Shown here one piece after another: positions 1 through 9,299 of a stretch of 64,000 nucleotides of DNA (position 1 is the stretch's first letter; every line of letters begins with the position of its first letter). Source of the DNA: Chryseobacterium sp. 7 (lineage in GTDB: Bacteria > Bacteroidota > Bacteroidia > Flavobacteriales > Weeksellaceae); NCBI RefSeq assembly GCF_003663845.1, contig NZ_RCCA01000001.1:2418001-2482000 (forward strand). Reading direction: 5' to 3'. Below the pieces are notes generated by a model. That model saw only the letters and a list, made by a program, of their open reading frames with translations. It was not told the origin of the DNA and did no database searches. Made by a program: the position numbers and the translations under genes.

Positions 1-1022
1 CGACTCCGGATGCTGAAACTTTAAAAGCGATTGAAGAGCCTTTACAAACAGTGGCTGCTTCAAACGTAGAATTCTCAGGAGATCTTTACTTATCTCCACT
101 TGTAAAATCTATTGCACAACAGGAAAAAATTTCTGAAACTGAACTGAAATCTATCAAAGGAAGCGGTTTAGAAGGAAGAATCACAAAAGAAGATATATTA
201 GCTTATGTTGCTAACAGAGGAAGCCAGCCAGCTCAGGCAGCTCCTGTACAGGCAGCAGCATCTACTCCAAAACCAGCCGTATCTGCTCCGGCAGCTACCA
301 TTCCGGTAAGTGCAGGTGATGAGATCATTCCTATGGACAGAATGAGAAAGATCATCGCTGAAAACATGGTAAAAGCTAAACAAATTGCTCCACACGTTAC
401 TTCTTTCATTGAAACAGACGTTACCAACGTTGTAAAATGGAGAAATAAAAACAAAGCAGTATTCGAAAAACGTGAAGGTGAAAAACTTACGTTTATGCCT
501 ATTTTCGTAAAAGCTGTAGTGAAAGCAATTCAGGATTTCCCAATGATCAATGTTTCTGTAAATGGTGAAAACATCATTAAGAAGAAAAACATCAACATTG
601 GTATGGCTACTGCTCTTCCGGACGGAAACCTTATTGTTCCTGTGATCAAAAATGCAGATCAGTTATCATTATCCGGACTTGCAAAAGCAATCAACGATTT
701 AGCGTACAGAGCAAGAAACAAAAAATTAAGACCAGAAGATACTCAGGGTGCAACGTATACAATCTCTAACGTAGGAAGCTTCGGAAACCTTATGGGAACA
801 CCAATTATTCCTCAACCTCAGGTAGCTATTTTAGCCATCGGAGCGATCGTTAAGAAGCCTGCAGTTCTTGAAACAGCTGACGGTGATGTAATCGCGATCA
901 GAAACTTAATGTTCATGTCTCACTCTTATGACCACAGAGTGGTAGACGGGTCTTTAGGAGGAATGATGCTGAAACATGTTCACGACTACCTTGAAAACTG
1001 GGATCTGAACACAGAAATATAA
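1..1022 (+). CDS. Dihydrolipoamide acyltransferase E2 of a 2-oxo acid dehydrogenase (pyruvate dehydrogenase type), 5' truncated
   Basis: Reads open from base 3 into the window edge, so the N-terminal lipoyl domain(s) lie outside. Visible are the peripheral subunit-binding domain (LYLSPLVKSIAQ...GSGLEGRITKEDI, which holds E3), an Ala/Pro-rich swinging linker, then the catalytic acyltransferase core ending with the active-site motif SYDHRVVDG. The enzyme transfers the acetyl group from lipoamide to CoA in the cytosol. A second E2 (sucB, 16.5 kb) sits in this window with sucA, so this one is more likely the pyruvate dehydrogenase E2; a branched-chain E2 cannot be excluded. A GTG at 51 is an internal codon, not the start. 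A hairpin terminator follows at 1068. Confidence 0.9.
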   Translation, partial: TPDAETLKAIEEPLQTVAASNVEFSGDLYLSPLVKSIAQQEKISETELKSIKGSGLEGRITKEDILAYVANRGSQPAQAAPVQAAASTPKPAVSAPAATIPVSAGDEIIPMDRMRKIIAENMVKAKQIAPHVTSFIETDVTNVVKWRNKNKAVFEKREGEKLTFMPIFVKAVVKAIQDFPMINVSVNGENIIKKKNINIGMATALPDGNLIVPVIKNADQLSLSGLAKAINDLAYRARNKKLRPEDTQGATYTISNVGSFGNLMGTPIIPQPQVAILAIGAIVKKPAVLETADGDVIAIRNLMFMSHSYDHRVVDGSLGGMMLKHVHDYLENWDLNTEI

Positions 1023-1067
1023 GTAATGAGTAATCAGCGATAAGTAATTTTGTTGATTTTAAATACT

Positions 1068-1096
1068 AAACCTTCGATTTAATCGGAGGTTTTTTT
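1068..1096 (+). terminator. Rho-independent terminator after E2 gene
   Basis: AAACCTTCGATT and AATCGGAGGTTT pair with one G:T wobble and are followed by a run of T, 45 bases after the E2 stop codon. Confidence 0.75.
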
Positions 1097-1177
1097 GTTG
1101 GAAAAAAGGTCTACAATGTAACAGAGGCCATCACTCAGTTGTCTTATATGAAAAGTATAACCTTGAACTATCAACAA

Positions 1178-2611
1178 ATGAAACATATCCTTCTTGCAGC
1201 ATTTGCATTACACATTTCCACAACGGCTTTTTCACAGCAAACCAATCAGTCTAAAATGATTGACAGCTATGTAAAAGAGGCCATGAAAAACAATAAAATT
1301 CCTGGATTAGCTGTTGGAATTATAAAAGATGGTAAAGTAATTTTCGAGCAATATTATGGAACCGAAAATCTGGAAGATCTAAAAAAAGTAAGTCCAACTT
1401 CAATGTTCAGGATATACTCTACTTCAAAATTAACAGCCAATGTCGGCATTTTCCAACTGATTGAGCAGGGAAAGCTATCTTTGGAAGATAACGTCTCCAA
1501 ATATGTTGAAAATTTTCCCAAAGAGTGGCAGGAAGTAAAAGTAAAAAACCTGTTAACGCATTCTTCCGGAATTCCAAATTTTATCGCTTTCGAAGATATT
1601 CCGGTGAGTGATTCCAATGCAAAAGTGATTGAACGTCTTTCCAAAGAAAAAATGGAATTTAAAACAGGAAATGAATTCAGATACAATCAAACAAATTATA
1701 TGCTTCTCACCATGATTATTGAAAAGATTACGGGGCAGTCTTTTGATAATATTATCATTAATAATCAATTTTCAGACACAAAAAATCAGGTCTATTTCTC
1801 ATCAAATTCTCTTGAGCAGATTCCCAACAGGGTCCAGAAATACAACTACAACAACGAAAAAAAACAGTACGAAAAAACTCCATTTGACAACGGTGTAAGG
1901 TCCCATTCCGGAAATGGGTTAGCTATTACCCTTCCTGCTTTTTTACAATGGAGCAACCATCTTAGCAAAAATGATTTGTTGAATCAAAAAATGATGGAAA
2001 TGATGTGGAAACCCTTTGATTACGGCAACAAAAAAGATGTTTTTGCTTACGGCTGGGAGATCAATAGAGCGAATAATATTCCGTCTTATGGTTTTTCCGG
2101 TGGAAACGTTAGTGCTTACAGGATTTTCCCACAAAATAATATGGCCATTATTATGATGTCGAACGGGTATAATTTTTTCCCGGCACAGTATCATATTGTT
2201 AATCATGTTGCAGCCATCATTGATAAGAATCTTACAGATGCTTATTCTCTTGCTGAAGAATCTATTATTGCCGGATTTGCCCAAACCCACAATCCAAACG
2301 CAGAAAAAAACTACTATGCTGTTAAGTCCAAAAATCCCAAATGGGATTTTGACGGAACATTGAATAACATTGGCTATATTTTAATGGGAAATTCAAGAAT
2401 TGATGAAGCAATTAAAGTTTTTGAACTCAACGCGAAAGAACATCCACAATCCGGAAATGCTTTCGACAGCCTGGGAGAAGGATATTTCAATGCTAAAAAC
2501 TATCCTTTGGCGCTAAAAAATTATAAAAAATCTCTCGAACTAAACCCTCAAAACACCAATGGTTCTGATATGATTAAGAAAATAGAAGATCTTATGACTC
2601 AGAAAAATTAA
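1178..2611 (+). CDS. Secreted serine hydrolase (beta-lactamase/PBP-like) with C-terminal TPR
   Basis: An exported serine hydrolase of the class C beta-lactamase/esterase superfamily, 477 aa from the start chosen here. The ATG at 1178 is preferred because it gives a clean signal peptide (MKHILLAAFALHISTTAFSQ); in-frame starts at 1139 (TTG) and 1148 would add residues before it. The nucleophile motif is S81-T-S-K84 (SxxK). The second motif is Y169-N-Q rather than YxN, common in esterase/peptidase members and unlike true AmpC. The C-terminal part (about residues 395-475) holds TPR-like helices ending in SLELNPQNT. No KTG box is obvious, so I do not call it a beta-lactamase. Substrate unknown. 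Terminator follows at 2638. Confidence 0.8.
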   Translation: MKHILLAAFALHISTTAFSQQTNQSKMIDSYVKEAMKNNKIPGLAVGIIKDGKVIFEQYYGTENLEDLKKVSPTSMFRIYSTSKLTANVGIFQLIEQGKLSLEDNVSKYVENFPKEWQEVKVKNLLTHSSGIPNFIAFEDIPVSDSNAKVIERLSKEKMEFKTGNEFRYNQTNYMLLTMIIEKITGQSFDNIIINNQFSDTKNQVYFSSNSLEQIPNRVQKYNYNNEKKQYEKTPFDNGVRSHSGNGLAITLPAFLQWSNHLSKNDLLNQKMMEMMWKPFDYGNKKDVFAYGWEINRANNIPSYGFSGGNVSAYRIFPQNNMAIIMMSNGYNFFPAQYHIVNHVAAIIDKNLTDAYSLAEESIIAGFAQTHNPNAEKNYYAVKSKNPKWDFDGTLNNIGYILMGNSRIDEAIKVFELNAKEHPQSGNAFDSLGEGYFNAKNYPLALKNYKKSLELNPQNTNGSDMIKKIEDLMTQKN

Positions 2612-2637
2612 TTAAAATTGACATTCATTCAATACAT

Positions 2638-2667
2638 AAAGTCCTGACGAAAGTCGGGATTTTTTTA
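2638..2667 (+). terminator. Rho-independent terminator after serine hydrolase
   Basis: AAAGTCCTGAC, loop GAAA, GTCGGGATTTTTTT: a short stem closed by a tetraloop with a T tract. The next roughly 240 bases up to the CLC gene are A/T-rich with no gene. Confidence 0.75.
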
Positions 2668-2904
2668 TTTAATTCAAGCTTTCTTTGTTTTACTAAAAAC
2701 TGGCAATATTTGATTTTTAAATTTAATAATAATTCAAATAAAACAAGAAATAGATGCTAATTCAATAATTAAAATTAGTTAATTTGGTGTAATAATCACT
2801 TTCTTGGAAGTTTAAGGTATTAGTAGTAATTTTATAACAAATATTATTTGAAAATAGATACTGATTATAGAAGATCGCGTATTTTTACATCTCTAAACTA
2901 ACAA

Positions 2905-4257
2905 ATGCTGAAAATTTTCACCCTTATAAAAAAATCCCTCAAAAATTCCTTCGATAATATCCGGAATGAGCAACTGAAAAACAATCTTCTTCAGGCGATT
3001 CCTTTTTGGATAGGCTCTGTGATTACAGGTTTTTTTGCCGTTTTGTACGCACAGGTATTTGCCTGGGGTGAACATCTGATGAATTTTATATTTGACTGGC
3101 ATGCATGGATGATTTTTATTATTGCTCCTATTGGATTTGTAGTATCCTGGTGGCTGGTGAAAGAATTTGCTCCCAATGCCAAAGGAAGTGGTATTCCACA
3201 GGTGATGGCAGCTGTAGAACTGGCTAACCCAAAAGAACACCGGAAGATCCGAAATCTGTTAAGCATTAAAATCATTTTTTTCAAAATATTATCTTCTGTT
3301 ATTCTGGTGATCGGAGGAGGTGCAGTAGGACGTGAAGGTCCTACGATTCAAATTGCAGGCTCTGTTTTTAGAAAAGTAAACGAATATCTTCCGGAATGGT
3401 GGCCAAAGATTTCTAAGAAAAACATGATTATGACAGGCGCGGCGGCCGGACTGGCAGCAGCGTTCAATACTCCACTTGGGGGAATTGTTTTCGCTGTGGA
3501 AGAGCTGTCCAAAACGCATATCAATTACTTTAAAACAGCATTATTTACAGCCGTTATCATTGCTGGTCTTACTGCACAAACATTGGCTGGGTCTTATTTA
3601 TATCTGGGATATCCGAAGACCAATGATGTTTCCTTAATGGTGATGTTTCCAATCATGCTGGTTGCTGGTATTGCTGGTATTCTGGCTAGTCAGCTTTCGG
3701 TTACTATGCTTAAAATCAACAGTTGGAAGAAGAAAAAATTAAAGACAGATAAAGCCAATGTCGTTTTCCTGATCATTTGCGCTTTAATTATTGCTTCAAT
3801 CGCTTATTTCATTAATAGAGAAGTTTTAGGTTCCGGAAAAGAAATCATGGAGCGGGTTCTTTTCACCAAAGATAAACACGAAGACTGGTATGTGCCAATT
3901 CTGAGGATGCTGGGTCCTGCCCTTTCTTTTACTTCGGGAGGTGCCGGCGGAATTTTCGCTCCGGCTCTTAGCGCAGGAGCAAGTATAGGTTCTGTTATTT
4001 CAGGAATCATTCATTTAACTCCTAACGAAACCAATGTGGTGATCCTTGCAGGAATGGTAGCTTTTCTTACCGGAATTACAAGAGCCCCGTTTACTTCAGC
4101 CATTATTGTTCTGGAAATGACGGATAGACATTCATTGATATTCCATCTTATGCTTGCCGGAATGGTATCTTCCATTGCTTCTATCCTGGTGAGCAGACAT
4201 TCTTTGTATGATGTTTTGAAGGTGAATTTTCTAAAGGAGTTGAGAGAGAAAGATTAG
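2905..4257 (+). CDS. CLC family chloride channel/transporter
   Basis: A 450-aa polytopic inner-membrane protein of the CLC family. All signature anion-path motifs are present: GSGIP (residues 94-98), GREGP (142-146, with gating Glu144) and GGIFAPAL. The segment FNTPLGGIVFAVEEL keeps the glutamate pair (199/200) that marks the proton pathway in bacterial Cl-/H+ antiporters such as ClcA, so I infer an exchanger rather than a passive channel. The cytoplasmic C-terminal CBS domains seen in longer homologues are absent. Monocistronic by context: the upstream gap is 293 bases and the downstream neighbour is the ribosomal operon with its own promoter. Confidence 0.9.
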   Translation: MLKIFTLIKKSLKNSFDNIRNEQLKNNLLQAIPFWIGSVITGFFAVLYAQVFAWGEHLMNFIFDWHAWMIFIIAPIGFVVSWWLVKEFAPNAKGSGIPQVMAAVELANPKEHRKIRNLLSIKIIFFKILSSVILVIGGGAVGREGPTIQIAGSVFRKVNEYLPEWWPKISKKNMIMTGAAAGLAAAFNTPLGGIVFAVEELSKTHINYFKTALFTAVIIAGLTAQTLAGSYLYLGYPKTNDVSLMVMFPIMLVAGIAGILASQLSVTMLKINSWKKKKLKTDKANVVFLIICALIIASIAYFINREVLGSGKEIMERVLFTKDKHEDWYVPILRMLGPALSFTSGGAGGIFAPALSAGASIGSVISGIIHLTPNETNVVILAGMVAFLTGITRAPFTSAIIVLEMTDRHSLIFHLMLAGMVSSIASILVSRHSLYDVLKVNFLKELREKD

Positions 4258-4339
4258 CCTTAAGATTGCTTTTGCTTAAAAAAGACTGATGATAATTATT
4301 TAATGAGAAGATATTTCTATTCAATTTTCTCCAGTACTC

Positions 4340-4370
4340 TTGCATATAAGAAATATATTTTCTAATTTTG
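4340..4370 (+). promoter_or_regulatory. Bacteroidota-type promoter of rpsF operon
   Basis: TTG at 4340-4342, a 20-bp spacer, then TAATTTTG at 4363-4370. This matches the Bacteroidota sigma-ABfr consensus (-33 TTG, -7 TAnnTTTG). It leaves a leader of roughly 30 bases before the rpsF ATG at 4404. Confidence 0.75.
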
Positions 4371-4403
4371 CACCTCGAAATAATTAACAAATTTTTTAAC
4401 ATT

Positions 4404-4745
4404 ATGAACAATTACGAAACTGTTTTCATTTTAACTCCCGTTCTATCTGAGGCACAGGTAGAGGAAGCAGTGAACAAGTATGTAGATCTTATCAAAGAAA
4501 AGAACTGCGAAATCGTTGCTAAAGAAAATTGGGGATTGAAAAAGTTAGCTTACCCTATCCAATTGAAAAAGAATGGGTTCTATACTTTAATCGAATTTAA
4601 AGGAGAAGGTACTGTAGTAGCTGATTTAGAATTAGCATTTAAGCGTGACGAAAGAGTAATCCGTTACCTTACTACAAAACTTGACAAGCATGCTATTGAG
4701 TATGCTGTAACAAGAAGAGCTAAAGTAAAAGCAGCTAAAGCTTAA
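4404..4745 (+). CDS. rpsF: 30S ribosomal protein S6
   Basis: 113-aa ribosomal protein S6 ([16 protein letters not shown]...), a small-subunit protein that binds next to S18. The ATG at 4404 is chosen over the open frame beginning at 4368 because family members begin at MNNYET and because the promoter -7 box would overlap the longer version. First gene of rpsF-rpsR-rplI. The C-terminus is basic and Ala-rich, as usual. I see no conserved S6:S18 leader structure in the short 5' UTR. Confidence 0.95.
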   Translation: MNNYETVFILTPVLSEAQVEEAVNKYVDLIKEKNCEIVAKENWGLKKLAYPIQLKKNGFYTLIEFKGEGTVVADLELAFKRDERVIRYLTTKLDKHAIEYAVTRRAKVKAAKA

Positions 4746-4777
4746 TTATTAACCCTATTTTTTAAAAAAGACAAGAC

Positions 4778-5080
4778 ATGGCAATAGATGAAATGGCTAA
4801 ACAAGCCTCTGCAGGAGGAGAATCAGAAGTAAAATTCCTTACTCCGCTTGATATCAATACAAAATCTGAAAAGAAATATTGTAGATTCAAAAAATACGGA
4901 ATTAAGCACGTTGACTACAAAGATGCTGATTTCTTATTACAATTTGTAAACGAGCAAGGTAAAATCTTACCAAGAAGATACACTGGAACATCTTTAAAAT
5001 ACCAAAGAAAAGTTTCTGCTGCTATCAAAAGAGCAAGACACCTTTCTTTACTACCTTACGTAGCTGACTTATTGAAATAA
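4778..5080 (+). CDS. rpsR: 30S ribosomal protein S18
   Basis: 100-aa S18 with the family core [17 protein letters not shown] and the C-terminal [24 protein letters not shown] segment. The N-terminal extension of about 25 residues is typical of Bacteroidota. It starts 32 bases after rpsF and pairs with S6 in the 30S platform. Confidence 0.95.
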   Translation: MAIDEMAKQASAGGESEVKFLTPLDINTKSEKKYCRFKKYGIKHVDYKDADFLLQFVNEQGKILPRRYTGTSLKYQRKVSAAIKRARHLSLLPYVADLLK

Positions 5081-5094
5081 GACAAAAAATAAAT

Positions 5095-5120
5095 AAAAGA
5101 AGAGATCTCCCTCTTCTTTT
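5095..5120 (+). terminator. Perfect hairpin between rpsR and rplI (attenuator or processing site)
   Basis: AAAAGAAGAG (5095-5104), six-base loop, CTCTTCTTTT (5111-5120): a perfect 10-bp stem ending in T4 within the ribosomal operon. The short, weak U tract suggests partial termination or an RNA-processing element rather than a full stop. No promoter pair is visible before rplI. Confidence 0.5.
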
Positions 5121-5190
5121 GTTGCTGAATAAATAATTAATTCTAACTTGATTTTAGATTACTCTAAAATCCCAAAAAAGGACAACAACA

Positions 5191-5694
5191 ATGGATATCA
5201 TCCTAAAACAAGACGTAGAAAACTTAGGACTTGAGTTTGATACAGTAAGCGTAAAGCCAGGTTATGCTAGAAACTTTTTACTTCCTCAGGGAATTGCACT
5301 TTTAGCTACACCTAAAAACAAAGCAGCTCTAGAAGCTACTTTAGAAGCTAGAAAAGAAGAAGAAGCTAAATTAATCGCTGCTGCTAATGCTGTAGTTGAG
5401 CAATTGAAGAAAACTTCTATCACTATCCCTGCAAAAGTAGGTTCTGGTGACAAATTATTCGGATCTATCAACAATGCAGATCTTTCTGCTGCTCTTGCTA
5501 AAGCTGGAGTTTCTGTAGAGAAGAAATACATCAAAATTCCAGGGAACACTATTAAGAGAACTGGTAAAGTAACAGCTAACATCAGATTACACAGAAACGT
5601 TGAGTACAATTTCGAATTCGATATCGTATCTGACGCTCCAGTTGTAGCTGCTCCTGCTGCTAAGAAAGAAGAAGTTAAATCTGAAGAAGCTTAA
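5191..5694 (+). CDS. rplI: 50S ribosomal protein L9
   Basis: 167-aa L9: MDIILKQDVENLG, then the KPGYARNFLLPQG rRNA-binding motif, a long connecting helix rich in Ala/Glu/Lys, and the C-terminal domain. The tail is extended by an Ala/Lys/Glu-rich stretch (APAAKKEEVKSEEA), as in other Bacteroidota. It lies 110 bases after rpsR, separated by a perfect hairpin, so its expression may be set differently from rpsF and rpsR. Confidence 0.95.
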   Translation: MDIILKQDVENLGLEFDTVSVKPGYARNFLLPQGIALLATPKNKAALEATLEARKEEEAKLIAAANAVVEQLKKTSITIPAKVGSGDKLFGSINNADLSAALAKAGVSVEKKYIKIPGNTIKRTGKVTANIRLHRNVEYNFEFDIVSDAPVVAAPAAKKEEVKSEEA

Positions 5695-5725
5695 TCTAAG
5701 CAACTGAGATTTTCTCACAATACAG

Positions 5726-5757
5726 ACCACTTCAATTTATTGAGGTGGTTTTTTTAT
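5726..5757 (+). terminator. Rho-independent terminator of ribosomal operon
   Basis: ACCACTTCAA / TTGAGGTGGT stem with one wobble pair and a 4-base loop, followed by seven T. Located 32 bases after rplI. Confidence 0.85.
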
Positions 5758-5771
5758 TGAACTACCCCGTC

Positions 5772-5809
5772 TTTTTGCTTTGCAAAAATCCACCCCTTCA
5801 AGGAAGGGG
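5772..5809. repeat. Double-palindrome intergenic element
   Basis: Two adjacent perfect short palindromes: TTTTTGC-TTT-GCAAAAA (5772-5788) and CCCCTTC-AAG-GAAGGGG (5793-5809). The GC-rich arm stands out from the A/T-rich surroundings. It resembles REP-like intergenic repeats; only one copy lies in this window. Confidence 0.5.
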
Positions 5810-5962
5810 AATATAGGAAATCTTAATTGATATTATGCATACAATAAACTTCCTCCCAGATTCACATCGTCCAAATACAACATAAGAGAGATCAAAGGAT
5901 CTTATTACGTATTACAAAACCTGCACTTCACAACTCTCCTACTCTAAAACCCTCCAACCCAA

Positions 5963-6766
5963 CTACCGGTTTCCCCTCAGTTTCCGCTGATATTCCGTAG
6001 GAGCAATACCAATAATCTTTTTAAAAATATTGCTAAAAGAAGACAGGCTGTTGTACCCCACCATCATCGCTATTTCGTACATGTTGTACTTATCTTCCAG
6101 CATCAGTTCAAGTGAGCGCGTAATTCTTAATGCTCTTAGAAACCGAACGTAATTCATGCCCAGAATCTCTTTAAATTTCCTGGAGAGGGTTCTTGTGCTC
6201 ATTCCGAATTCTTTTGCCGTAGATTCAATAGTAAGAGGCTTTTCAAGGTTAGCATGAATATATCTTGCAATCTTCAGTAAGGTTTCATCTTTTGGAAAAG
6301 GATGTTGTATGGGAAATGCAAGATGCTTGTATTCTTTCTCTTGTAAAACACCTTTCAGCGCTTTGAGAAAAAAATATTTAGACGTATCATTTTTTGTGAT
6401 TTTCCCATCCCATTCTTTAGTATACAAAATCATCTCTCTGAGCAAATCATTGACAGAATAAATGTTAATTTCATCAAAGAAGCCATTTTCACCTTCTTCT
6501 TTTTTAAAATAAAAATTATATAAATCCACTTTAGGACTGGTAGAAAAAATATAATGAGGGGTTCCGGCAGGAATCCACATAAAACATCTTGCGGGAAGGT
6601 ACCAATGTTTCTGATCCGTAAAGACATGTACAATACCGCCTTCTGCATAAACTAACTGAGCAGAACTGTGGTAATGAATCTCTGTGGTTACATTTCCGGT
6701 AAGAACATGATAAACATAAAATTCGGTATCATCTTCTTCTACTTCTTTAAAATGCCTGTTGTTCAT
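5963..6766 (-). CDS. AraC family transcriptional regulator
   Basis: 267 aa. The N-terminal half is a cupin-like effector-binding domain (YHVLTGNVTTEIHYHSSAQLVYAEGG, then WYLPARCFMWIPAGTPH). The C-terminal half is the two-HTH AraC DNA-binding domain (IESTAKEFGMSTRTLSRKFK and MYEIAMMVGYNSLSSFSNIFKK, ending in PTEYQRKL). It is transcribed divergently from the TolC/HlyD/MFS efflux operon, with a shared 136-base spacer. I infer it controls that operon in response to a small ligand, which cannot be read from sequence. Confidence 0.88.
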   Translation of the reverse strand: MNNRHFKEVEEDDTEFYVYHVLTGNVTTEIHYHSSAQLVYAEGGIVHVFTDQKHWYLPARCFMWIPAGTPHYIFSTSPKVDLYNFYFKKEEGENGFFDEINIYSVNDLLREMILYTKEWDGKITKNDTSKYFFLKALKGVLQEKEYKHLAFPIQHPFPKDETLLKIARYIHANLEKPLTIESTAKEFGMSTRTLSRKFKEILGMNYVRFLRALRITRSLELMLEDKYNMYEIAMMVGYNSLSSFSNIFKKIIGIAPTEYQRKLRGNR

Positions 6767-6853
6767 CCCTTAAAGGTAAGAAGAATTTTCAAATTGGCGT
6801 AAATGAGCAAATCTTTTTCTGTTTTCACAAATAGAGTCTGTGGCTAGTGATCG

Positions 6854-6861
6854 TAACTTTG
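6854..6861 (+). promoter_or_regulatory. Candidate -7 element of efflux operon
   Basis: TAACTTTG fits TAnnTTTG, 41 bases before the TolC-like gene start. I do not see a clear TTG at the expected -33 position, which would suit an activator-dependent promoter. Confidence 0.45.
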
Positions 6862-6902
6862 CTGCATCAAAATCATTTTAGCAAAAATCCTTTAATTAAT
6901 TT

Positions 6903-8237
6903 ATGAATATCATATTAAACGCATGCCGGTATATGTGCATGGCGTTATGCTTATTATTGAGCAACATTTTACACTCACAGATGATAGATTACCAGCATCT
7001 CGGCTTACAGCAAGCTGTAGAGATTGGTCTGAAAAACAACAAAAACATACAGATAAGCCATCTGAAAAATGAAATGTCCGTTACCAAAGAGAAAGATCTC
7101 AAAATGGAAAAACTTCCGGATATTGAGTTTCATACCAGCTACAATCAGGTAACTAACCTGTTTCAGCATCAAAATGGCGTATTTAATAAGGCCACTAAAT
7201 ATGATGTAATCAATGGAATGTATGACTTTACCTTATCTGCTTCCATTCCGGTGTATATGGGTGGCAAAATCAAAAATACAGAGAAGAAAGCGGCTATTGA
7301 TACTGAAATTTCAGCTTTAAAAACGCATTTGGATGAGAGACAGCTTAAAATGGCTATCATTACTGCTTTTCTGCAGATTCATCACTTAAAAGAACAGCAG
7401 AGTCTTATTAATGATAAAATGAAGGAAGATTCTGTCAATATTAAGCAAGTAAAAGCTCTGAAGGCCAACGGTGTTGTTACTGTAAATGAAGTCTTAAGAA
7501 CCTCGCTACAGCTTTCTAATCATAAAATGAGCTGGACAGAACTGGATAATAATATTCAGATTGCGGAGCATAAACTGAAAACGATTCTCTCGCTTCCGGA
7601 AAGCCAGGAAATGCATGTGAATACGGAAGATCTTATTTCAGACAATGCTTCAATTCCTTATATTAATGATTTGACAGAAACAGCTTTAATGAAAAATGAA
7701 TCTGTTGATATCACTCACAAAAATCTTTCACTGAAGGAACTGGATCAAAAAATTACCAAAGCGAATTATTTACCCAAAATTACAGCTGGCGGAGAATATT
7801 TTTTAAAGTATCCGAATATGATGTTTTTTCCTCCCGAACCTTATGCATATCGTTTGGGAATGGTGGGTGTAAACCTTACCTATCCTATCGAAAATCTGTA
7901 CAAAAACAAATACAGAATGCAGGAAGCAAGAGAAAACATTGATTTGGCTAAGCTTCAAATAGAGGAAAACGAGGAAAATGTAAGACATAATGTGTATGAG
8001 GCTTATAAAAAGTTTGAAGAAACAGACCAGAAGGTAAAAATTGCTGAAGAAGCCATTAATCAGGCTAAGGAAAACTACCGTATCGTAAGAACGAAGTACG
8101 CCAACAAGTTAAGCCTTATCACAGAACTGATAGACGCCGACAATACTTATCTGGAAGCTGAATCTAATCTTATTTCCGTAAAAATCAACAGACAACTTAA
8201 ATATTACCAACTCCAATATACGATTGGGAACTTATAA
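6903..8237 (+). CDS. TolC family outer membrane efflux protein
   Basis: 444-aa outer-membrane factor. The N-terminal hydrophobic stretch (MNIILNACRYMCMALCLLLSNILHS) is a probable signal peptide. Two OEP repeats of long amphipathic helices follow (for example LKNEMSVTKEKDLKMEKLPD and KIAEEAINQAKENYRIVRTK), with the typical TolC ending YANKLSLITELIDADNTYLEAE. First gene of a three-gene operon with the HlyD adaptor 5 bases downstream, then an MFS pump. It provides the outer-membrane duct for the complex. Confidence 0.9.
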   Translation: MNIILNACRYMCMALCLLLSNILHSQMIDYQHLGLQQAVEIGLKNNKNIQISHLKNEMSVTKEKDLKMEKLPDIEFHTSYNQVTNLFQHQNGVFNKATKYDVINGMYDFTLSASIPVYMGGKIKNTEKKAAIDTEISALKTHLDERQLKMAIITAFLQIHHLKEQQSLINDKMKEDSVNIKQVKALKANGVVTVNEVLRTSLQLSNHKMSWTELDNNIQIAEHKLKTILSLPESQEMHVNTEDLISDNASIPYINDLTETALMKNESVDITHKNLSLKELDQKITKANYLPKITAGGEYFLKYPNMMFFPPEPYAYRLGMVGVNLTYPIENLYKNKYRMQEARENIDLAKLQIEENEENVRHNVYEAYKKFEETDQKVKIAEEAINQAKENYRIVRTKYANKLSLITELIDADNTYLEAESNLISVKINRQLKYYQLQYTIGNL

Positions 8238-8242
8238 AAACT

Positions 8243-9289
8243 ATGGCACAGAAACAATTGACACAAAAGGAAAAAAGAATCAACAAGTCCATTACTTTAC
8301 TGGCCTGGATCCTGATCATCAGCGGAATCACAGGGATGTTCAGCTTTTATCTTTTTTCCAGAAAAAATGTTACTACGAATGATGCGCAGATTGAGCAATA
8401 TATAACGCCTGTATCCAGTAAGATTTCAGGTTTCATCAAAACGATAAGGTTTAACGAAAATCAGTTTGTACATAAAGGGGATACATTAATCGTCATAGAC
8501 AACAGAGAATTTGTGAATCAGGTACATATGGCAGAAGCTAATCTTCATGCCAATACAGCAACCATCAGCACAATTGAAAGCGGTGTCAGTACCAAAGAAA
8601 GTGATACCAAGATCATTGATGCTAAAATTGCTTCCGCAAAAATTGATATCTGGAGAACAGAACAGGATTATAAAAGATATAAAAACCTTTTATCCGAAGA
8701 TGCTGCTACAGAACAGGAGTTTGAGAATGTAAAAGCTTCTTATGAGCAATCAAAAGCCAATCTTTTGGCACTAGAGCAACAGAAAAATGCAGTAAGAGCC
8801 GGAGCTAATGAGCAGCAGACAAAAGTTGCCCCCGTGAAAAGCCAGATCCAGCAGAGTTCTGCAAGTCTTAACAATGCTAAATTGTATCTTTCTTATACAG
8901 TCATTACGGCTCCTTATGACGGATGGGTGGGAAAAAAGACCATTCAGGAAGGACAGCTGATTAAGGAAGGTCAGACTCTGGTTCAGATCGTAAGCAAAGA
9001 AAAATGGATCATCGCCAATTATAAGGAAACACAGCTTGGACAGATTGATCAGAGCAAGGAAGTCATCATAACCGCAGATGCTTATCCCGATGTGGAATTT
9101 AAAGGAAAAATACTTTCTGTTTCACCAGCTTCAGGATCTCAGTTTTCATTGGTAAAGCCAGATAATGCAACCGGAAACTTTGTGAAAATCGAGCAGAGAT
9201 TTCCTGTGAAAATTATTCTGGATAACAATAAAGACAACGAAAAACTGCTTTCCGGAATGAATGTTCTGGTGAGTGCGAAGAAGATATGA
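8243..9289 (+). CDS. HlyD/EmrA family membrane-fusion (periplasmic adaptor) protein
   Basis: 348 aa with one N-terminal membrane segment (TLLAWILIISGITGMFSFYLF), then a half-lipoyl motif (TPVSSKISGFIKTIRFNENQ), a coiled-coil hairpin (about residues 95-215) and the second barrel/lipoyl half (SYTVITAPYDGWVGKKTI). The layout matches EmrA-type adaptors that pair with MFS rather than RND pumps. Starts 5 bases after the TolC-like gene. The octamer tandem repeat begins 10 bases after its stop. Confidence 0.9.
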   Translation: MAQKQLTQKEKRINKSITLLAWILIISGITGMFSFYLFSRKNVTTNDAQIEQYITPVSSKISGFIKTIRFNENQFVHKGDTLIVIDNREFVNQVHMAEANLHANTATISTIESGVSTKESDTKIIDAKIASAKIDIWRTEQDYKRYKNLLSEDAATEQEFENVKASYEQSKANLLALEQQKNAVRAGANEQQTKVAPVKSQIQQSSASLNNAKLYLSYTVITAPYDGWVGKKTIQEGQLIKEGQTLVQIVSKEKWIIANYKETQLGQIDQSKEVIITADAYPDVEFKGKILSVSPASGSQFSLVKPDNATGNFVKIEQRFPVKIILDNNKDNEKLLSGMNVLVSAKKI

Positions 9290-9299
9290 GGGTTGGAGG

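Noticed and set aside
1178..2611. Beta-lactamase call for the first serine hydrolase
   Set aside because: SxxK is present but the second motif is YNQ and no KTG box is clear; esterase or peptidase is safer.
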